From assembly GCF_029544075.1 (NCBI RefSeq), contig NZ_JAJQJH010000003.1:1-64000 (forward strand): a DNA stretch of 64,000 bases, given 5' to 3'. The stretch's first letter is position 1, and the number at the start of each line of letters is the position of its first letter. The notes under the pieces were generated by a model. That model searched no databases, was not told the origin of the DNA, and saw only the letters and a list, made by a program, of their open reading frames with translations. Below, piece after piece: positions 57,627-64,000 of this stretch. The position numbers and the translations under genes were made by a program. This DNA is from Chromohalobacter canadensis. GTDB lineage: Bacteria > Pseudomonadota > Gammaproteobacteria > Pseudomonadales > Halomonadaceae.

Positions 57627-59147
57627 CTAAGTTTCTGGCTTGGCCTTGGTGGGCCGAGCGAAGGAACGGGTGAGGTAATCGGCGAGCCGTTGTTGTGCGC
57701 TCTCATCGAGACGCAGTCCCAGCTTGGATCGCCGCCAGAGAATGTCCTCGGCTGTGCGCGCCCATTCGTGATCGCACAGGTAATCGACTTCGGCGGCATA
57801 CAAGTCGGCGCCAAAATGCTCACCTAGATCGTCCAGGCTTTTTGCATCACCGACGATGTTCGTGACCCGGGTGCCGTAGTTGAAGACCATGCGATTGGCC
57901 ATGCCCAATGGAATGAAGGGGTGACTGGCTTGGAGCGATTCGAACAGGTGCTGTGGTTTCGCTTCTTCGCCGCCGGGTAGTGGGTGGCCGTGACCGGTCC
58001 AGGCTTTTTCCTGGTTGCCGAGTTCAGGTGCCAGTTGATCGACGGCGTCCTCGGCTAGACGTCGATAGGTCGTCAGCTTGCCGCCGAAGACGTTGAGCAG
58101 CACGGCGCCGCCGGATGTCTCGAGTTGAATGCGGTAATCGCGCGTGATCTCGCTGGCACTGTCCTCACGATCATCGAGCAGGGGACGAACGCCTGAATAG
58201 CTCCAGACGATATCGTCGGGACCGATAGGCTGTTCGAAATAGCGATTGGCCGACTCGCATAGATAACCGATTTCGTCCTTCTCGATAGCGATATCGCTGG
58301 GAGCGCCCTCATGCTCGATATCGGTCGTCCCGATGAGGGTGAAGTCGCCCTCGTAGGGAATGGCGAATACGATGCGGCCATCGGGTTGCTGGAAGATATA
58401 GGAGTAGCCGTGGTCGAACAGTTTGTTCACGACGATATGACTGCCCTTGATCAGGCGCAGCGAATACGTGTGATCCAACGAAGCGACTTCTTCGAGAAAA
58501 CGCACGGCCCAGGGCCCGGCCGCATTGACCAGTCCGCGGGCGGCGACTTGCGTCGTTTCGCCCTCGGCGGTACGCAGGGTGATGGTCCATCCGTCGGTGC
58601 CGCGTACCGCCGCTTCGGCACGAGTACGCGTCATGATGCAGGCGCCACGGCTGGCTGCGTCCATGCAATTGAGCACCACCAGTCGCGCATCCTGAACCCA
58701 GGCGTCCGAGTAGACGAAGCCCTTGGTGAACTCGGATTTCAGTGGCGCCCCGGCCGGGTGGTCGGCGAACTTGATGCCATGCGAGCCCGCTAGCGTCTGG
58801 CGTCCACCGAGGTGGTCGTACATGAAAAGCCCGGTTCGAATCATCCAGGCCGGCCGCAGGTGCTTCTGGTGAGGCAGGATGAAACGCATCGGCCAGATGA
58901 TGTGCGGCGCAGCCTTGAGCAGTATTTCGCGCTCGGAGAGGGCCTTGGCCACGAGCTTGAATTCGTACTGCTCGAGATAACGCAAGCCACCGTGGATCAG
59001 CTTGGTCGAAGCCGAAGACGTATGGCTGGCAAGATCATCCGCCTCGACGACTAGCACTGACAGTCCACGGCCTGCAGCATCACGCGCGATGCCTGCGCCG
59101 TTGATGCCGCCGCCGATGACAATCAGATCGTAGGTTTCGTTGCGCAT
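57627..59147 (-). CDS. glpD: aerobic glycerol-3-phosphate dehydrogenase
   Basis: FAD-dependent membrane-associated enzyme that oxidises glycerol 3-phosphate to dihydroxyacetone phosphate and passes electrons to quinone. The 506 residues show the N-terminal FAD fold DLIVIGGGINGAGIARDAAG, the motif SSASTKLIHGGLRYLEQYEF, and a C-terminal helical domain. First gene of glpD-glpF-glpK. No glpR is in the window. Confidence 0.97.
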   Translation of the reverse strand: MRNETYDLIVIGGGINGAGIARDAAGRGLSVLVVEADDLASHTSSASTKLIHGGLRYLEQYEFKLVAKALSEREILLKAAPHIIWPMRFILPHQKHLRPAWMIRTGLFMYDHLGGRQTLAGSHGIKFADHPAGAPLKSEFTKGFVYSDAWVQDARLVVLNCMDAASRGACIMTRTRAEAAVRGTDGWTITLRTAEGETTQVAARGLVNAAGPWAVRFLEEVASLDHTYSLRLIKGSHIVVNKLFDHGYSYIFQQPDGRIVFAIPYEGDFTLIGTTDIEHEGAPSDIAIEKDEIGYLCESANRYFEQPIGPDDIVWSYSGVRPLLDDREDSASEITRDYRIQLETSGGAVLLNVFGGKLTTYRRLAEDAVDQLAPELGNQEKAWTGHGHPLPGGEEAKPQHLFESLQASHPFIPLGMANRMVFNYGTRVTNIVGDAKSLDDLGEHFGADLYAAEVDYLCDHEWARTAEDILWRRSKLGLRLDESAQQRLADYLTRSFARPTKAKPET

Positions 59148-59202
59148 GTTCGTATCCGCTCACCAGTGTTCGAGTTAGATCATTGTGGCGCGGATCCGAA
59201 CA
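59147..59202 (-). promoter_or_regulatory. three GlpR-like half-sites upstream of glpD
   Basis: On the plus strand TGTTCG occurs at 59147-59152 and 59167-59172, and its inverse CGAACA at 59197-59202, with start-to-start steps of 20 and 30 bases (helical phase). TGTTCG/CGAACA is the core of GlpR operators. The rest of the 387-base gap to sulP holds an A+T-rich stretch (59200-59235) that may be the promoter, a GC-rich imperfect hairpin at 59257-59284 and a gene remnant (59381-59521). Confidence 0.4.
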
Positions 59203-59380
59203 TTTTTAATTAGGCAAAAAGTAGTAGAAGCTATTTCGCCCTATGGATGAGGCCGATCTCAGGGGCCGAAATGCCGGCCTGAGAAAGCCTCAACCCGTTC
59301 GTGGAAAGGGTTCGTCGGTGAAAAAGTGAAGCGGAGTGAAACTTTCGAGATTCGGATCAGAACATCACTGCCTGACTTGA

Positions 59381-59521
59381 AGCACTATCTTGTGGCCAGA
59401 TTCGAAGTACGCCGCGCGGCGACCGGGCGTGGTCGCCACGGACGGCAAGATGATCGACGACTTCCTGTTCATCAATACGTCGCGCAGTGCCAACAGGGTG
59501 ATGGCCCTGGTCGAGGCCTAG
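59381..59521 (+). pseudogene. remnant resembling the C-terminus of an FAD-dependent dehydrogenase
   Basis: A 46-codon open stretch, bounded by TGA at 59378 and TAG at 59519-59521, reads ...GVVATDGKMIDDFLFINTSRS then ANRVMALVEA. The DGKxIDDFLF phrase resembles the last part of L-2-hydroxyglutarate oxidase-like flavoproteins, with the conserved NAPSPAAT segment that should follow missing. No start codon or ribosome-binding site fits. It is probably the scar of a deleted gene. The identification is tentative. Confidence 0.35.
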
Positions 59522-59534
59522 CTCTCGCCTAGAC

Positions 59535-61280
59535 CTAGTCCTGGCGGGTGTCGCTATCCAGTGGCGTCACCACGGTGTCTTCGTCTCGCAGCGCTTCCCA
59601 GGCGTGATAGGTGCTGAGGAAGACGTCACCGGTAAGGTGATCGAGGAAGTCGCTGTGCTTGAGCTTGTCCATCACCGGGCCTTTCACTTCGGCGAGATGC
59701 AACTTGACCTGCGAGTCGTCGAGTCGGGAATTGATGGCTTCCAGGCTTTCCAGCGCCGAGGCGTCGATCAGGTTGACCGCCGAGCTGATCAATACCACAT
59801 GCTTGAGTGCCGGACGTTCGGCGACCATGGCGTAGACGGTGTCCTCGAGATAGCGCGCGTTGGCGAAGTAAAGGCTCTCGTCGACGCGTAGCAGCGCCAC
59901 GCGCGGGTCATTCTCGGTGGTGTAGCGCTCGACGTTGCGAAAGTGCTCGGTGCCGGGAACGCGGCCCACCAGCGCGCTGTGCGGACGACTGGTGGTGTAG
60001 AGAAACAGCGCCAGCGATAGCCCTACGCCGACCATCACGCCAACTTCAACGCCGCTGACGAAGGTCAGCACGATGGTCGCCAGCATGGCGGCGAAGTCAC
60101 GCTTCGAGTAGTGCCAGGTACGCTTGAGGCCGTGCGCGTCGAGCAACGTGAAGGTCGAGACGATGATGCTGGCGGCGAGCGTGGCGATGGGCAGAAAGTG
60201 AATTAACGGCGTGAGATAGAGCGTCACCAGGGCCACGCCCAGTGCGGCGAAGCTGCCTGCGGCCGGTGTGCGCGCGCCAGCATCGAAGTTGATCACCGTA
60301 CGCGACAGGCTGCCCGTTACCGGCATGCTGCTGCTCACGGCGGCGGCGATATTGCTGCCACCCAGCGCGAAGAGCTCCTGGTCGGGCGAGATGCGCTGGC
60401 GACGCTTGGCGGCCAGCATCTGTGCCAGCGACACCGATTCGATGAAACCCACCAGGCTGATCAGAAACGCCGGCATCAGCAGTGTGCTGATCAGGGTCGG
60501 GTCGAGCGAGGGCAACGCCAGCGGCGGTAGATGGCGCGGAATATCGCCGACCACGGCGACGCCGTGCGCTTCCAGATTGAATGCCCATACCAGCAGAGTC
60601 GAGATCATGGCAGCAATGATCGGCCCAGCCTTGGTGATGAAGCCACTCAGCGTGGCGGTCATGCCCAGGCGGCGCAGCGTGGGGCCGGCGCGGCGCATCA
60701 CCATCAGAAACGCCAGTGAGCCGAGACCGATCAACGCCGTGAGTACGTTGAAATCCTCCCAATGCGCGACCAGGCCGGTGAGCTGTTCGATCAGCGTGAA
60801 CCCGGACATCGTGATGCCCAGAAGATTGCCCAACTGGCTGGTGGCGATCAATACGCCCGAGGCGCTGAGCAGGCCGGAAACGACTGGATGGCTCAAGAAG
60901 TTGGCGAAGAAGCCCAGCCGGAAGATGCCCATCAGCATCAGCATGACGCCGGACAAGAACGCCAGTGTCGCGGCGGCCTCGCTGTAGGCGACGGTCCCCG
61001 TGGCGACGATGCCCGATAACGCCGCAGCCGTCATCAGGGCGACGATCGCCATTGGCCCCACTGCCAGCGTGCGGCTGGTGCCGAAGATGGTATACGCCAC
61101 CAACGGCAGCATGCTGGCGTACAGGCCCGTCACCGCTGGAAGCCCGGCGAGCAGGGCATAGGCCAGCGCTTGCGGAATGACCATCAAGGTGACGATGACG
61201 GCGGCGAAGAGATCCTGGGATAGCGTGTGGCGATCATAGCTTGGCAGCCACTCGGCGATGGGAAAGTAACGCTTGAGCAT
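59535..61280 (-). CDS. SulP/SLC26-family anion transporter with STAS domain
   Basis: Inner-membrane transporter for sulfate, bicarbonate or other anions; the substrate is not clear from sequence. The 581-residue protein has about 12-14 membrane segments in the SulP fold (opening region PQALAYALLAGLPAVTGLYAS), and a C-terminal STAS domain (about 440-560; VVLISSAVNLIDASALESLE). ATG 61280 is preferred over an in-frame TTG at 61301. The 210 bases upstream hold an A+T-rich stretch (61309-61355) that may be its promoter and nothing else I recognise. Confidence 0.92.
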   Translation of the reverse strand: MLKRYFPIAEWLPSYDRHTLSQDLFAAVIVTLMVIPQALAYALLAGLPAVTGLYASMLPLVAYTIFGTSRTLAVGPMAIVALMTAAALSGIVATGTVAYSEAAATLAFLSGVMLMLMGIFRLGFFANFLSHPVVSGLLSASGVLIATSQLGNLLGITMSGFTLIEQLTGLVAHWEDFNVLTALIGLGSLAFLMVMRRAGPTLRRLGMTATLSGFITKAGPIIAAMISTLLVWAFNLEAHGVAVVGDIPRHLPPLALPSLDPTLISTLLMPAFLISLVGFIESVSLAQMLAAKRRQRISPDQELFALGGSNIAAAVSSSMPVTGSLSRTVINFDAGARTPAAGSFAALGVALVTLYLTPLIHFLPIATLAASIIVSTFTLLDAHGLKRTWHYSKRDFAAMLATIVLTFVSGVEVGVMVGVGLSLALFLYTTSRPHSALVGRVPGTEHFRNVERYTTENDPRVALLRVDESLYFANARYLEDTVYAMVAERPALKHVVLISSAVNLIDASALESLEAINSRLDDSQVKLHLAEVKGPVMDKLKHSDFLDHLTGDVFLSTYHAWEALRDEDTVVTPLDSDTRQD

Positions 61281-61511
61281 CCGGGTCTCGTTGGTATGCA
61301 AGGAAGTCAGATTTTTGAGCGAAAAGATATAACGCTAGAAGTTTTTCTACTAGACGCTAATGGTGCGGTTTGCGGACTGTCTGTGCAAGTGCGGGGGCTG
61401 ACTCAAGGTTTTGTTTATTGATGGGGTAGGGGAGAAAGGTATTACTGATGCAGACCTGCAAGCGCGACACCGTCGAAGCTATGCATGGCCTCTCGGTGCC
61501 GGCCTTCTTAA

Positions 61512-61886
61512 TTACACTTCCCAGTCGACCAACCGGCCCTGGCGTTGCTCCAGGGTTTCGGCGATACGCAGCACTTCCTCGCTGGGAATCTGACGGATCA
61601 GTTCCTGGCTGTCGCGATCGACGATACGTGTCACGATCCGCCCCTCGTATTCCGAGAGCTCGAACTGGACGCTGTAGGCGCTCATGACTTCGTTGACGCG
61701 GTCAACGGGCTGGACGAGCTCGCTCATGGTCAAGGCCGAGGGCGCCGAGGCTCCCTGTACGTCATCGTCGGGTTGGATATGGGCCAAGGCCATGTCCAGT
61801 CGCTGGCGACCGCTCAGCGGGTTGGGTGTGATGTTGGCGGTGGCGGGACCGCTGTTGACGGGAAATTCAGGAATGTTCGACGACAT
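61512..61886 (-). CDS. flaG: FlaG-family flagellar protein
   Basis: A 124-residue protein with a disordered N-terminus (about 60 residues) and the FlaG domain, with QFELSEYEGRIVTRIVDRDS and ELIRQIPSEEVLRIAETL. FlaG proteins affect filament length in polar and other flagellates and are usually late genes beside flagellin. AGGGGG precedes the ATG. It lies 87 bases after the PD-(D/E)XK-like gene, which has a FliA promoter, so both may be read together. Confidence 0.9.
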   Translation of the reverse strand: MSSNIPEFPVNSGPATANITPNPLSGRQRLDMALAHIQPDDDVQGASAPSALTMSELVQPVDRVNEVMSAYSVQFELSEYEGRIVTRIVDRDSQELIRQIPSEEVLRIAETLEQRQGRLVDWEV

Positions 61887-61973
61887 ATGCGTCCCCCTGC
61901 GTTGTTATCGCTTTTGTTGTTGAGCGTTGCAGCGCTCAGGTGGTTGAGGCTTAAAACATGGTAGCTCGCGGAA

Positions 61974-62453
61974 TCATGTCATCATGTCGATGTTCGTGTG
62001 CCCGGCATCGTCGCCGACACCGATGCCGACGAAAAAAGCATGCCGAAAGTTGCTATCGCGCTTGTAAGCCTGGATCTTCTTGATGTCCTGATGCTTACCG
62101 AAGCTATTGGTACTTTTCTGCACTTCGATGGCGGCGAGGTTCTCGTGGGTTCCGCGATGATGGATGATGATGTCGGGGTAGGCGGTACGCGCATCTGTAT
62201 CGGCGGTATTGGTCACGCTCGTCATATGGCGGGTGCGCTTGCAGGGGCCTGCCCAGCGATTGTATTCGCAATCGATATCCCAATCGGGAAATGCCTGTTG
62301 CAGATACATGGCCAAGCGGAAGGAGAGCGAACGCTCCGTCGCCGACGCCTTGAGCAGAGGGGCGTCGCGCTCGAGGAGTGTTTCGAGGGCGTGGTTCAGC
62401 TTCTCTTGAATACTGGTGTCGGATTCGGTGATGAATGTACCGATATGGGTCAT
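61974..62453 (-). CDS. PD-(D/E)XK nuclease-like hypothetical protein
   Basis: A 159-residue protein with an N-terminal helix ERSLSFRLAMYLQQAFPDW and CEYNR strand, then YPDIIIHHRG (Pro93-Asp94) and LAAIEVQKS (Glu110, Gln112). This is the PD-(D/E)XK layout, with Gln where most relatives have the catalytic Lys (EVKKS). It may be a weak or inactive nuclease. A sigma28 promoter lies 71 bases upstream, and flaG follows. A+T content is above that of its neighbours. Confidence 0.7.
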   Translation of the reverse strand: MTHIGTFITESDTSIQEKLNHALETLLERDAPLLKASATERSLSFRLAMYLQQAFPDWDIDCEYNRWAGPCKRTRHMTSVTNTADTDARTAYPDIIIHHRGTHENLAAIEVQKSTNSFGKHQDIKKIQAYKRDSNFRHAFFVGIGVGDDAGHTNIDMMT

Positions 62454-62523
62454 CGGATGCCTCGCCTTGTTTTTCTTCGCTACCGTTAGCGTGATAAACG
62501 CCGATAATATCCTTGTTTAGCAG

Positions 62524-62550
62524 TTATCGGCCATGATAGACCAGACTTTA
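62524..62550 (-). promoter_or_regulatory. FliA (sigma28) promoter, minus strand
   Basis: On the minus strand TAAAGTCT (62543-62550), exactly 11 bases, then a perfect GCCGATAA (62524-62531). Transcription would start near 62517 and run into the PD-(D/E)XK-like gene and flaG. The same bases form an inverted repeat with a second GCCGATAA on the plus strand (62500-62507). Confidence 0.88.
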
Positions 62551-62573
62551 ACGGCTTTTTTAATGCTGTAGTA

Positions 62574-63158
62574 TTAAACGGAGCGAAACTCGGCATGTAG
62601 CTTACCGTCGCGGACCATTACATACGCCATATTGCGCTTGCCGGTATCATCTCGCCAGTCGATTTCATTGACCCCCGGTTTGAGCACCGACTCCGCCGCT
62701 GCGAGCGATGTCGCAGGTGTACCGTTGACCGACTCCACCACTGCGCCGATGGGCAAACGACTCTGTAGAGGACTCTCCGTCCCGATCTCGACTAATTGCA
62801 GGCCAGTCGCGGCGGCGCCCTCGACGGGGGCCTCGGCCCTCGAGCGCTGTGGTGTTGTAGAGCGAGAGGGGGCCTGGCGAGCGGGTTCCGGTCGTTCACT
62901 GCTCACCCGCGACGCGCTAGGTTGGCGGAGCTGCCAATGAGCAGAGGTGACCAGCAGCAATGTGCCGACCAGCAGTACGATGATGGCAATATTGGCAAAG
63001 AGCAACGCGGGCAAGTGGGCGCTGAATAGTGACGGTGCCTGGCGTTGAAATAGCAATATCTTGTACGTCGTGTACGGCAGGGTCGCCATGACCGCGCCCC
63101 ATAGCACGGCGAGGAAGACTTGACTGCGCAGTAATGTCCGCATGGTGTCTAGCCACAT
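62574..63158 (-). CDS. membrane protein with PDZ-like C-terminal domain
   Basis: A 194-residue protein with two N-terminal membrane segments (about 14-36 and 49-71), a Ser/Pro/Arg-rich linker, and a C-terminal PDZ-like domain (about 118-190; ESPLQSRLPIGAVVESVNGTPATSLAAAESVL). There is no protease domain. Type II secretion C-subunits have a similar plan but no other T2SS gene is here. The family is not recognised. Confidence 0.7.
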   Translation of the reverse strand: MWLDTMRTLLRSQVFLAVLWGAVMATLPYTTYKILLFQRQAPSLFSAHLPALLFANIAIIVLLVGTLLLVTSAHWQLRQPSASRVSSERPEPARQAPSRSTTPQRSRAEAPVEGAAATGLQLVEIGTESPLQSRLPIGAVVESVNGTPATSLAAAESVLKPGVNEIDWRDDTGKRNMAYVMVRDGKLHAEFRSV

Positions 63159-63252
63159 TCAAAGAAGTTCAGCAGGTTTAACGCATCACAAGAAAAAATC
63201 AAGCATCCCCAGCCTAAAGTACGAACGAGCACAGGCAGTTTTCGTACAAAGC

Positions 63253-63603
63253 CTAGCGCGCATGCGCCTTAACCTGATCGTACAACAATCTTGCGTTATC
63301 CAGGGCAATGGCCTCGTTTTCATCCAACTGCAAGAGAGAACCGCCATTGCGGTCGTCGTTCTGGGCGGCGCGGATCACCGTCGCATGGCGGCGCGATACA
63401 CTGGCGACATTCATGCGGATGGATAGCAGCATCAACTCGAAGCGGCGTTTTTGATCTTCGCGTCGGGCGCGCTCCTCGAAGGATTCGGTGGTTTCGATGA
63501 GCGACGCCAGGGTCGTATTGATCAACTTCTCGACCAGATCGAGGCGCGGCACGATCTCGTCATTCAGTTCATTGACGGTGATTTGGGTACGGGGAGAAGA
63601 CAT
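63253..63603 (-). CDS. hypothetical helical protein
   Basis: A 116-residue protein, almost wholly helical and charged (LIETTESFEERARREDQKRRFEL), with no membrane segment and no known domain. The ATG at 63603 has AAGG 7 bases upstream. The frame is open back to 63819, but a FliA promoter and a terminator lie inside that extension, so the shorter form is more likely. An intermediate ATG at 63693 is possible. It may be expressed by read-through of the terminator at 63641-63668. Confidence 0.6.
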   Translation of the reverse strand: MSSPRTQITVNELNDEIVPRLDLVEKLINTTLASLIETTESFEERARREDQKRRFELMLLSIRMNVASVSRRHATVIRAAQNDDRNGGSLLQLDENEAIALDNARLLYDQVKAHAR

Positions 63604-63640
63604 GACAACGCCTTGGTAGTAGAAGGCCACGAAATTACGA

Positions 63641-63668
63641 TGACAAAAAGGGCCAGCCAAGCTGGCCC
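63641..63668 (-). terminator. intrinsic terminator, minus strand
   Basis: On the minus strand GGGCCAGC-TTG-GCTGGCCC (63650-63668) is followed by TTTTTG. The 8-bp, GC-rich stem and T-run are typical. It lies 38 bases before the 63603 start and 132 bases after the stop of the partial gene. Confidence 0.85.
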
Positions 63669-63745
63669 AAGGCTCGCCAGGGGCAAGCGTCATACACAGC
63701 GAGTGTCGGTATTCACAATGCGTCAAGGCGGTTGCGGTACCCACG
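63645..63745 (-). ncRNA. candidate FliA-dependent small RNA or attenuated leader
   Basis: The stretch from the predicted start of the sigma28 promoter (63752-63778) to the terminator (63641-63668) would give an RNA of about 100 bases. It carries only a short possible ORF (from 63693) that runs through the terminator stem into the downstream gene. Prediction from promoter and terminator alone. Confidence 0.4.
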
Positions 63746-63751
63746 AGAACC

Positions 63752-63778
63752 TTATCGGCCCATTCGCCCTGAGCTTTA
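63752..63778 (-). promoter_or_regulatory. FliA (sigma28) promoter, minus strand
   Basis: On the minus strand TAAAGCTC (63771-63778), exactly 11 bases, then a perfect GCCGATAA (63752-63759). It points towards the terminator at 63641-63668 and the gene at 63603. Confidence 0.85.
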
Positions 63779-63799
63779 ATTCGCGTTGTTCTGCTTGAT

Positions 63800-64000
63800 T
63801 CAATGCTTATGATCGACACGGAGATCGTTCGGGTTGACGATACTGACGAGCCGGCCTATCTGAATAAAATCATTGGATGAAAGGTACGTATCGATACGGG
63901 CATCGATGAACGCTAAATTCTTGACAACATGGACGTGGGTGGGCTTTCCCTTGCTGTCGATATCCATGACCCAGGCGAGAAATCCCCGGGAAAATTTGGC
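63800..64000 (-). CDS. C-terminal part of an unrecognised protein, cut by the window edge
   Basis: Reading from the window end on the minus strand, 66 codons are open (begins KFSRGFLAWVMDIDSKGK after one Ala, ends RLVSIVNPNDLRVDHKH) to TGA at 63800-63802. The composition is that of a real protein, with alternating hydrophobic strands, and it is more A+T-rich than the window average. I do not recognise the family. Its message probably ends at the terminator at 63641-63668. Confidence 0.6.
   Translation of the reverse strand, partial: AKFSRGFLAWVMDIDSKGKPTHVHVVKNLAFIDARIDTYLSSNDFIQIGRLVSIVNPNDLRVDHKH

Noticed and set aside
61411-61511. Possible gene fragment between flaG and sulP
   Set aside because: Short frames show no recognisable protein similarity and no start signals.
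63604-63819. N-terminal extension of the 63253-63603 gene to 63819
   Set aside because: The extension covers a perfect sigma28 promoter and a strong terminator, and its first ATG lies before the expected transcript start.

Overview
The window is a high-GC chromosomal segment from a motile gammaproteobacterium. Gene order and protein sequences (tig-clpP-clpX-lon-hupB-ppiD, an FlhDC-type flagellar and chemotaxis cluster, acidic housekeeping proteins) fit a halophile of the Halomonadaceae (Halomonas/Chromohalobacter type). This placement is an inference from family knowledge; no 16S or database search was available.

Layout. 1-185: two identical tRNA-His genes. 462-8993 (+): protein quality control: trigger factor, ClpP, ClpX, Lon, HU and the periplasmic chaperone PpiD, with clear terminators after clpX, hupB and ppiD and a heat-shock-like promoter before lon. 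9093-14562 (-): a YkgJ-type Cys-cluster protein, a tightly overlapping queC-queE-queD-like set for 7-deazaguanine synthesis, cytoplasmic asparaginase, a CBS-domain protein and two unrecognised proteins. 14811-39191 (+): a 24-kb motility region: fliD-fliS-fliT-fliK-(flhB C-terminal homologue), flhDC, motAB-cheAW, a PAS-containing receptor, cheR-cheB, a second receptor, cheYZ, flhB-flhA-flhF, a short FlhG-like protein, flhE and fliA.

39195-44704 (-): a GAF-PAS-GGDEF diguanylate cyclase broken by a one-base frameshift, then pqiABC. 44940-49000: a Ca2+/Na+ antiporter, an ArsA/Get3-like ATPase, a small protein ending in Cys-Cys, and CstA. 49285-55136 (+): a bd-type quinol oxidase with cydDC. 55160-59147 (-): glpD-(36-aa ORF)-glpF-glpK for glycerol use. 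59535-61280 (-): SulP anion transporter. 61512-64000 (-): flaG and several small unrecognised genes, two of them preceded by perfect-spacing FliA (sigma28) promoters; the last gene runs off the window.

Most interesting points. (1) The slot normally held by the MinD-type ATPase FlhG/FleN carries a 145-residue protein that keeps the N-terminal DQAxxLR motif, which activates the FlhF GTPase, but has no Walker A. It sits beside an FlhF with about 330 extra C-terminal residues, in an organism that uses FlhDC as master regulator. (2) A FliA promoter on the minus strand at 63752-63778 is followed about 80-100 bases later by an intrinsic terminator, giving a candidate flagellar-regulated small RNA or attenuated leader. 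(3) Another FliA promoter (62524-62550) leads into a PD-(D/E)XK-like protein and flaG. (4) A 36-codon ORF with a near-perfect Shine-Dalgarno overlaps the start of glpF.
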